Shown: piece after piece, positions 57,501-64,000 of the stretch
Position numbering within the stretch: the stretch's first letter is position 1
How the letters are laid out: every line of letters starts with the position of its first letter
Source: Butyriboletus loyo
Lineage: Eukaryota; Basidiomycota; Agaricomycetes; Boletales; Boletaceae
Reading direction: 5' to 3'
Assembly (NCBI GenBank): GCA_038093515.1
Contig: JBBPSI010000004.1
Span: 310,001 to 374,000, forward strand
DNA length: 64,000 bases
The notes under the pieces: generated by a model
Told to the model about the DNA's origin: nothing
The model's database searches: none
Seen by the model: the letters and a program-made list of their open reading frames with translations, nothing else
Program-made: the position numbers and the translations under genes

Positions 57501-58619
57501 GATTCGCATCTCGTCCAATCAATTCGTCCAGCGCGCGAGTCCGATACACCCCCAGTGGTTTGAACAAGCTTCTCCCTGGCTTGGTGAATGCGCACGTCAT
57601 CTGATGCAAGAAGAAATGCATCCAAAGTGGACGAAGCAGGACGCTTTAGTTTGTCTGTTACCCACTTCTTCCAGTCAGCTGGCAACCCGGAAGCCCGCTT
57701 GTCAACAGCGAACAAATAAACACGAGTGCGAGTGTGCGGAATATAAAATTGCTTTGTGTCCAATCGCATAAATTCTGCACTGTAATCCTGGAGCTCGAAA
57801 TATTCCTTGACTTTACCCCATGGTGCAGAACAGACGTTCTCCAGAATGACCAAAGGTGGTCGATGGTTAGTAACCCAAGACATCATGCCGTGGAACGTTC
57901 GCCCTGACTCTCCTCCTCCGTCTATTCCTTTTTTCAGGTTATTAAGATTGGAATAATCCACGCAAGACGTGCCCGCGACAAGCAAGTCCACGTCGCCAGG
58001 GACAGGGGCTAATGCACCATACGCAGTCGTACTGCAGAGCAATGTCAGGATCTTGCCAAGCTGTGGACAAGAACACGTACGCTTCAGCATCTCCGAGCTC
58101 GCACACATCGCGGAACAATAGAGGTGGTGTGAAATTGCGTTCGATGTACGCCTGCTTGAATGGCTCTATCTCGCATGAAAACACGTGTTCAAACTCCAAT
58201 GGTATGCCATACTGCTCCTGGACGGACTGGCATATCAAGTCCAGAGCAAGAAGAGGAGACTCTGTGCCAGAACACATGGTGGCGACGCGAAGCCTTCTAC
58301 CTCTGATGCGTTTCGCGACGTCTTTGATCTGAGGGATATGGGAGACGAGGTCGGAAAACATGGTGGGTATGTGGTGAAGAGGCGGAAGATTGGAAGATTC
58401 TATCTTGCCACCTGTCTTGGAATATTGTACTGGAGTGTCATCTTCGTCCTCGTCCTCGGGTTCTGCATCGTCCTCGACCTCTTCAGCGCTTTCGTCGTCA
58501 ATTTTCTTCGCCGACTTCCCCGCTTTCATGGATGCAGACTTTGCAGGCTTCTTGTCGCCTCCGCCGAAGAACGAAGTGATGGACTTCTGATCTTTAGCGA
58601 GCGACGTTGCCTTGGGCAT
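51572..58619 (-). CDS. DNMT5: DNMT5-type cytosine-C5 DNA methyltransferase with RING and SNF2 ATPase
   Basis: A protein of roughly 2,250 residues (hand estimate). The order is: N-terminal tail with a PIP-box-like motif; methyltransferase domain with motif I VATMCSGTESPLLAL, motif IV with catalytic Cys in AGTSCVDYSNLN, motif VI VILENV, motif VIII FYIPHTRTRVYLFAV and motif X GNAMSSTVVG; a Cys/His-rich segment (CLCEG...RCHDCGSSSCNKC); a long central region; SNF2 motif I GGVLADQVGYGKTAITLGL, a box II of DEYT type (VVVDEYTYLTG), motif III LSGTPP, a RING (CSGCGRDEV...CGHTGCMTCV) and C-terminal motifs ERVLLLNV and ETQAVGRLRRYGQQ. Checked junctions: 58080-58032 joins GDAEA to TTAYGALAPVPGD, and one near 57430-57380 joins WEEG to GACRMPDFAWQDW. 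In Cryptococcus, DNMT5 is an ATP-dependent maintenance CpG methylase. No chromodomain is visible here. Confidence 0.93.
58566..58589 (-). other. PIP-box-like motif at the DNMT5 N-terminus
   Basis: Residues 11-18 read QKSITSFF, an exact fit to Qxx[ILM]xx[FY][FY], the PCNA-interacting peptide. It is followed by GGG and a Lys-rich stretch and then by an acidic run, so it lies in a flexible tail, as PIP boxes do. Human DNMT1 has a comparable N-terminal motif. Function here is inferred. Confidence 0.6.
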
Positions 58620-58815
58620 GATCGAGTACAGTTGGGTCAAACACGACTGACGCGTCGCGTTTTATTTGAGTCACGTTCGCGCTTTGTCATGCCATTTCTA
58701 ACAAGTTACGCCATTTGGTGGAAGCTTACATTTATTCCATGGAATGTACGAAATGTACATGCGGTGCAAATGCAATTACGAATCTACGCAAAGAGCGAGC
58801 CTCCACACCAACTAC

Positions 58816-60895
58816 TCATTCCCAGTACCGCGGAACCTTGTTATCGCTTTCCCCGCCGATTTCCAAAAAATCTGACGGACGCTCGCGTTTCAGATTCCGC
58901 CGTCTATTATTGAGCGGTAATCGCTGATACGCTGAATCCTGGCTAGCAGGTTGTTGATTCGTGAACGAGGCTTGCCACTGTGTGTCTGTTTGTTGGTACC
59001 CCGGCATGCCATAGCCCACCACACCAGCGGCACTCTGCATCTGTTGTTGTTGTTGCTGCTGCTGCTGTTGTTGCTGCTGCTGAATAGTAGTTGCAACCGC
59101 AAGCGTCGTCGCGAGGGTCTGCGCTTGTTGAAGCTGCATCTGAAGTTGGTGATATTTCATCTCTGAAGAATGTCGCACGTGGTCCGGTAATGAGGTGTTT
59201 TGCATCACTATGGATAACTGGTTGATCTGAGCCTGAAGCTGAGGAATGCTGTCGGCTATCATTTGGGAAACGTCCATGCTAGCCTGTTGATCTGAATAAA
59301 AGTCATCGGTAGTTGAGCCGTCCCCATAAAGTGTCTGTGGGGAGCTGTTAGCGTCACAATCCCGAATAGCAGCACGAATACCGAGTACCTGTTCACCGGC
59401 TGCCGCACTAGTGTTCGGCACACCTTCTTCATCAATCTCCTTTCTGCTCTGTTCAATCACCTTATCAATGTGATCGGCAACTTTGGTTCGCATAGGTTTA
59501 TCCATGACCAACTTGTCAAGAGACGGGATCTTCTTGCCACACTTTGGACAAATAAAGTCGCGCTCAAGAAGATGAGTCTGAATACACTCCTCGCAATACG
59601 TGGTTTCACAACACGTTGTTTTCACGGCATCACGGAAAAGTCTGTTGTCTATTGGACAAGCGAGTGTAGGGTCTGTCGGAGGTCGTTCTCGAACGTCTGC
59701 TACGGAAAGGCCTTTCGACCGAGATACCTGCTTTTGCCACGATGCTCTACTGGAGTGAGTGATTGCCGCTAACAACGAAATACAGTGACTTACGAATCGG
59801 GTTGAGCGACGACATAGCCACCCTCGGGGGTGACCATCACGCCATGGGCAATCCCACCATTATTAGGATTCTCCACTGCCTTGAGGAAGCTGCGCGGGAT
59901 ACCTGTAGTTCGCTTGATGCGAGGTTTGTTGTCGAACTCGCGATCGCTATTCGTTGGACAGTCTTGGATCCAATGCCCTGGAAGAACGTGAACCAAAATT
60001 GACAAGACAAAGCGATGACAACTCACCTTTCTGACCACAACGGTAGCACACATACGATGGTGGTAATGGACGATCAGGGGCATGGGACTGATGCGAACCG
60101 AAGGGCTTGCCACCGCGCCCGAAAGACGTTCCGCGAGGATTATTATATATTCGAACAGCACTGTTTCGATCAAGGGGTAAAACAGAAATCATGTTATGAG
60201 ACTTCATTCTACTACACAAAGCAGAAAAACCGCGTAAACGAGACACCAACTGAGACATCTTTTCCTGGGTTTCCTCCCAGTTGGCCGTCTGGGCCTGAAA
60301 CATGGCTGCCATTGCAGCAGCTTCGTCTTCCTTTGTGACCGAGTTCTTTGGAATCGTAACCGTGGCACTTGACTGAGGAGAATGTAAGACTCGCCGATTG
60401 GCAAGTAGTGCGTTCATTTTTGAACAACTACGCACAAAAACTGGAGTTTTGAATTCCTCTTTCACGTCAAAGCGCTTCGACATGGCCCCCTTGTACCATG
60501 CACTACTGCCGCCTTGTCTCTGAACGGGCTCAGAGATTGGTACTGATGTACTTCCATTGGTGCCAGCAATATACATGGCTGCTTTGCCCTTTCCCGGACG
60601 CTGGGAGGGCATACGTTTTAGGACAACAGAGGATGACCTCGGAATGACCTGGGAGTCATCCTTGTATTCTAAATGGACAATGAATGTCAAAGTCGGACAC
60701 GAATATTACTGAAGTGAACGTACCTTGATTGGTGGACGCGTCGTAAACGTAAAGATCAAAATCATTGGCCTTACCAAGGTTGTTAGCAATGATGATTTCT
60801 TTTTTCAAGTCAAACACAGAGATCGCAGTGCCGTCAAAAGTCACCCGAGACTCGTCCCTCTGAGATTTAAATTTGTAGAACACAGAAGAGGCCAT
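58816..60895 (-). CDS. MPE1: Mpe1/RBBP6-like mRNA cleavage and polyadenylation factor subunit
   Basis: A CPF subunit with ubiquitin-ligase-type domains that acts in pre-mRNA 3' end formation. Exon 1 holds most of the DWNN ubiquitin-like domain (SSVFYKFKSQRDESRVTFDG, then ISVFDLKKEIIIANNLG and DFDLYVYDAS), completed in the next exon by EYKDDSQVIPRSSSVVLKR. A zinc knuckle CYRCGQK/GHWIQDCP is restored across a GTGAGT intron. Then TTGIPRSFLKAVENP and the RING/U-box-like domain: LACPIDNRLFRDAVKTTCCE, YCEECIQTHLLERDFICPKC. The long C-terminus has a 14-Gln tract and ends RERPSDFLEIGGESDNKVPR. Divergent to ERG4. The domain set and order are diagnostic. Confidence 0.94.
59041..59082 (-). repeat. CAG/CAA repeat coding a 14-Gln tract in Mpe1
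   Basis: Fourteen Gln codons, mixed CAG and CAA, follow a predicted Gln/Leu-rich coiled coil (QLQMQLQQAQTLATTL). Mixed codons suggest the tract is fairly stable. Confidence 0.85.
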
Positions 60896-61198
60896 GGGTC
60901 ACAGAACGGGGAACAAGAAACTTGTTGGAGTCCACGAGGTAACTTCGGAAGGTGGTAAATGAAACCAATATATAGTACGCCCTACGGTGGGTAGGAAGAA
61001 GTGGTCGTCGTCGTCGTCGTCGTGGAGTTAAGCGTGGTTTGTAAGCAGCTCTTGGCAATGTCCATCTAACATTTACGAGAGGCGCTTGAATTTTATTCCA
61101 AACGCAGCGGCATTGATGATCCCCACTGACTAAGCAATCCTTAATTTAAAAATGTTGTTCGATTTTCAATTCAGACTTGTGCGACTGCATCCACGAAC
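60896..61198. promoter_or_regulatory. Divergent MPE1/ERG4 promoter with TCG repeat
   Basis: A 303-bp intergenic region shared by two divergent genes. It has a (TCG)n run at 61004-61023 and a TATATA element at 60969-60974 about 75 bp from the MPE1 start. AT-rich sequence (TTAATTTAAAAA at 61141-61152) lies 50 bp before the ERG4 start. Confidence 0.5.
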
Positions 61199-63058
61199 AT
61201 GTCGCAGTCACTATATGGCAGCACCAACAATGAGTTGCGCCAGCGAAGCGTCGACTCACAGCCGTCAGCCACTGCCCCTGCGACCACCACAAATGAAGGT
61301 CGCAAAGTCGACCAACTCTTGGACCAACATCAATCGTGAGTACACCGTGTCTAGAATGTGACCTATACCAACAAGTATATATTCTCCAGATACGAGTTTG
61401 GTGGCCCATGGGGTGTCACAGCGATGATGATTGGTTTTCCCATTCTCATGTATTACCTCTGGATATGTCTCTGGTTCTATGACGGGAAACTTGTTACGCC
61501 TACTTCTGTGGATGACATTGTTCCTTTCCTTCAGCGCATGTGGGCTCATGTTCGCGATGTGAGTGCTTTGCGAGTCTCGAACACCGATGATTGTTAATGA
61601 CCTGTATCTAGGATGCTAGTCCAAATGCCTATGCCTGGAAGGTTTACACTGGTCTCATCGTCTATCAACTCTTCCTGGCTTGGGTTGTGCCAGGTTACAA
61701 GCAAGAAGGACTTCCGGTCCCTTCGCTTGGTTACAAGACACTGATGTACAACTGCAATGCTCTCTGGTCCATCTATATCACGATGATCACTGCCGCCGTG
61801 CTCCACTACTACAACATTTTCCGGCTCACAGAAATCATTGACAACTACGGGCATATCATGTCAGTTGCAATCATCTACGGTTTCGTGGTCTCCTTTGGGG
61901 TGTATTTCCTCACTGTCGCAACTGGTAACCAAATTCGCATGTCCGGCAATTTCATCTACGATGTCTTTATGGGTGCTTGCTTGAACCCTCGCATTGGCCC
62001 TATTGACCTCAAGATGTGGGCAGAGGTTCGCATTCCTTGGGTCATTGTCTTCTTTTTGGCGGTCTCTGGTGGTTGCCATCAGTATGAACACTATGGATAT
62101 GTCACACCCGTAAGTCTTGCTTGTTTGGTGATATGCGCTGTTTACCTAGTTTGGTTTAGAACATGGCCTTCATGATTCTCGCTACTTGGCTCTATCTGAA
62201 CGCTTGGTGCGTAATATCAATTTTGTCGGTGGGTTTTCTCAATAGACATTGCAGTGGAAAAGGAGAGGAATGTATTCCCCAAACCTGGGATATGTTCCAC
62301 GAGAAGTGGGGCTTTATGGTTATTTTCTGGAATTTCGCCGGCGTCCCATTCGTGCGTCCTAATTGTCCTGCATATGCGAATCTAGGTGCTAATATTTATT
62401 TTAGACATATGTGTACTCTGTAGTTTACATGGCCTCACATGACCCCTCCAAGTACCAGTTCTCTACCCCAATTTATGTCCTGCTGTTCACTACGCTGCTC
62501 ACTGCTTACTACATGTAAGGTCTTCACTCCCGTCTGTGGATTCGTTCTAACTTTGCGAATCTACAGCTGGGATACCTCCATGTCGCAAAAGAGCCGCTTC
62601 AAAATGCAGACTCAGGGTATTACCAAGTTCCGAAACACCTTCCCTCAGCTGCCCGGGGGTACCTTGAAGAATCCAGAATTCATCCAAACTGCGCATGGGT
62701 AAGCTCACCAGTTATTTCGTTTAACATGTCGTCTGAGGTAGTGCATAGCAACCGCCTTTTGATTAGTGGCTGGTGGAGGTACTCTCGCAAACCTGTATGT
62801 CTTCAGTTGCGTGTTACCGTGCATGAGTGAATTTTAACATCCATCTAGAATTACGTTGCCGACTGGACCATGTCTTTCTGTTGGGGTGTGATCATTGGCG
62901 GGGAAACCGTCATCCCTTATTTCTATTCTGTCTTCTTCATCACGGTTCTCATTCATCGCTGTGGCCGGGACTTTGAACGCTGCTACATCAAGTATGGGGC
63001 AGACTGGGAACGTTACTGCTCCATCGTGAAGTACAAGTTCATTCCTGGCATCTACTAG
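61199..63058 (+). CDS. ERG4: Delta(24(24(1)))-sterol reductase
   Basis: Catalyses the last step of ergosterol synthesis, reducing ergosta-5,7,22,24(28)-tetraenol in the ER membrane. MSQSLYGSTNNELRQRSVD is followed, after an intron, by YEFGGPWGVTAMMIGFPILM, and several further membrane spans (AWKVYTGLIVYQLFLAWVVP; TLMYNCNALWSIYITMITAA). Signature blocks: TGNQIRMSGNFIYDVFMGAC with LNPRIGPIDLKMW, the GKGEECIPQTWDMFHEKWGF block, TYVYSVVYMASHDPSKYQF and the NADPH-site end RDFERCYIKYGADWERYCSI with KYKFIPGIY. About nine introns. The position of each family block is normal and there is no frameshift. It is one of two ergosterol genes here (with ERG13, 55 kb away), with no sign of clustering. Confidence 0.96.
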
Positions 63059-63328
63059 AATTTGATACCATCTCGATAATACCACCTGAGTTCTTGTATA
63101 TTACTTTAGAGAAATTTAATCTGCATACGAATGAATAACATGAACATTTGACGTTTGTTAATGACGTGTCAAGTTACGCGCTGTTGTCGTGCCGAGCTGT
63201 TTCCAATGCCGAATTCTCACCGACTTCTCATTGGACCAAGTTCCCTTGACTTGTTCACCCCAGCAAAGACAAGTCGCGGATTCATCGTTCGTTTCTCCAT
63301 CACCTGTGCGCGCGCATCTTCGTACACG
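63059..63328. other. Short intergenic region, no gene seen
   Basis: ERG4 3' end and promoter of the DnaJ gene. The DnaJ frame is open upstream to 63155, but upstream residues do not match the family. Confidence 0.5.
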
Positions 63329-64000
63329 ATGGAGAGCAACAGAGACGAAGCCCTCAAATGCCTGAGAATCGCTCAGAAGCATAGGGACGCAGGCAACTTT
63401 CCCTCCGCGCGCAAATTCTGCCAAAAGTCACTTTCTCTGTTCGCTACGCCGGAAGCAGAGCTACTCAAGGTGTCTATTGGATCTGCTGCTGCTTCAGCGG
63501 AGTCGGCTGGTCCGTCTTCCAGTACGGGTACAAGTAATGGGAATGCGACGACTGCGTCATCGTCGTCAACGGAGACGCATCCTTCGGCTGCAGGGACGAA
63601 ACGAAGGGGCGATGCGAAAACGGAGGGGACGGCGGGAGGTATGAACGGCGAGAAGAGGGAGTATACGGCTGAACAGCTGAACGTTGTGAAACGGGTCCGG
63701 ACGTGCAAACCTACGGATTATTATGGGATCCTGGGTGTCAAGAAAGGCTGCGAGGAGGCTGATATCAAAAAGGCTTATCGAAAGGTATACGTATCGTTAA
63801 TCAGCAGAGGAGTGGGTCATTGAGACAGACTCTTGATAGCTCGCACTTGCTCTTCATCCTGACAAGAACGGAGCGCCGGGGGCCGACGAGGCATTCAAAA
63901 GTAGGTCACGCAAGAGTAGTTTCTCTCCACGTGCATTTCAGCTGATTTACTTGACAGTGGTTTCGAAGGCGTTTCAAGTCATATCAGGTACGTATTTTGA
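63329..64000 (+). CDS. J-domain protein (Hlj1/DNAJB12-like), 5' part
   Basis: An ER-type Hsp40 cochaperone of the DNAJB12/B14-Hlj1 group, cut by the right edge. The start MESNRDEALKCLRIAQKHRD followed by AGNFPSARKFCQKSLSLF is the family's N-terminal tetratricopeptide-like opening. Next is a Ser/Thr/Ala-rich linker, then EYTAEQLNVVKRVRTCKPTD with YYGILGV. Splicing near 63785-63838 gives YRKLALALHPDKNGAPGADE, with an intact HPD motif for Hsp70 stimulation; the next splice gives MVSKAFQVIS. The membrane anchor and DUF1977 part lie beyond the window. Confidence 0.9.

Noticed and set aside
61004..61023. TCG trinucleotide repeat as a coding repeat
   Set aside because: It lies between two divergent start codons, with no coding frame extending through it to either gene.

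Overview
The window is nuclear DNA from a filamentous basidiomycete, most likely an Agaricomycete. Genes are dense and on both strands, and nearly all are cut by many short introns of about 47-80 nt. The protein set is fungal (ergosterol, spindle-pole, MFS-ACS, Zn2Cys6 and GH16 families). Several families have a basidiomycete flavour: Phanerochaete Lam16A-like laminarinases, a DNMT5 DNA methyltransferase and BCS1-like AAA ATPases. I saw no tRNA, rRNA, CRISPR or phage features. I worked out exon junctions by hand from GT(GC)/AG sites, reading frame and family conservation. Where a junction is unclear I say so.

Layout. 0-15.5 kb holds mostly housekeeping genes: the C-terminus of a PACT-domain spindle pole body protein, cardiolipin synthase, a BTB/POZ protein, an orphan gene, HMG-CoA synthase (ERG13), a BCS1-like AAA ATPase, dolichyl-diphosphatase (CAX4), pantothenate synthetase, an RNase P Rpp40-like protein and a low-complexity orphan. 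15.5-17 kb is gene-free and carries a 639-bp non-autonomous transposon-like element. 17-31 kb holds an MFS anion:cation symporter, a VPS9-CUE Rab5 GEF, a Reg1-like PP1 regulatory subunit, NAD(P)HX dehydratase and phosphoglucomutase.

31-39.5 kb is the accessory part: three tandem, mosaic GH16 endo-beta-glucanase genes separated by 1.6-2.3 kb spacers that are themselves partly duplicated. 39.6-43.8 kb holds a protein with five tandem Zn2Cys6 clusters and two adjacent paralogues sharing an unnamed Cys-Cys-Trp-His-Cys module. 44-64 kb returns to conserved genes: sirtuin, PEX7, an EFM7-like methyltransferase, an F-box protein, CRIPT, a full DNMT5-type DNA methyltransferase/RING/SNF2 protein with an N-terminal PIP-box-like motif, MPE1, ERG4 and the start of a DnaJ protein.

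How the genes relate. There are no operons. Several pairs are divergent with short shared promoters: orphan/ERG13, BCS1/CAX4, sirtuin/PEX7, VPS9/Reg1-like and MPE1/ERG4. The most interesting loci are the DNMT5 gene with a PIP-box-like start, the five-cluster Zn2Cys6 protein, the two-gene Cys/His module family, the GH16 gene-conversion array and the transposon-like element.
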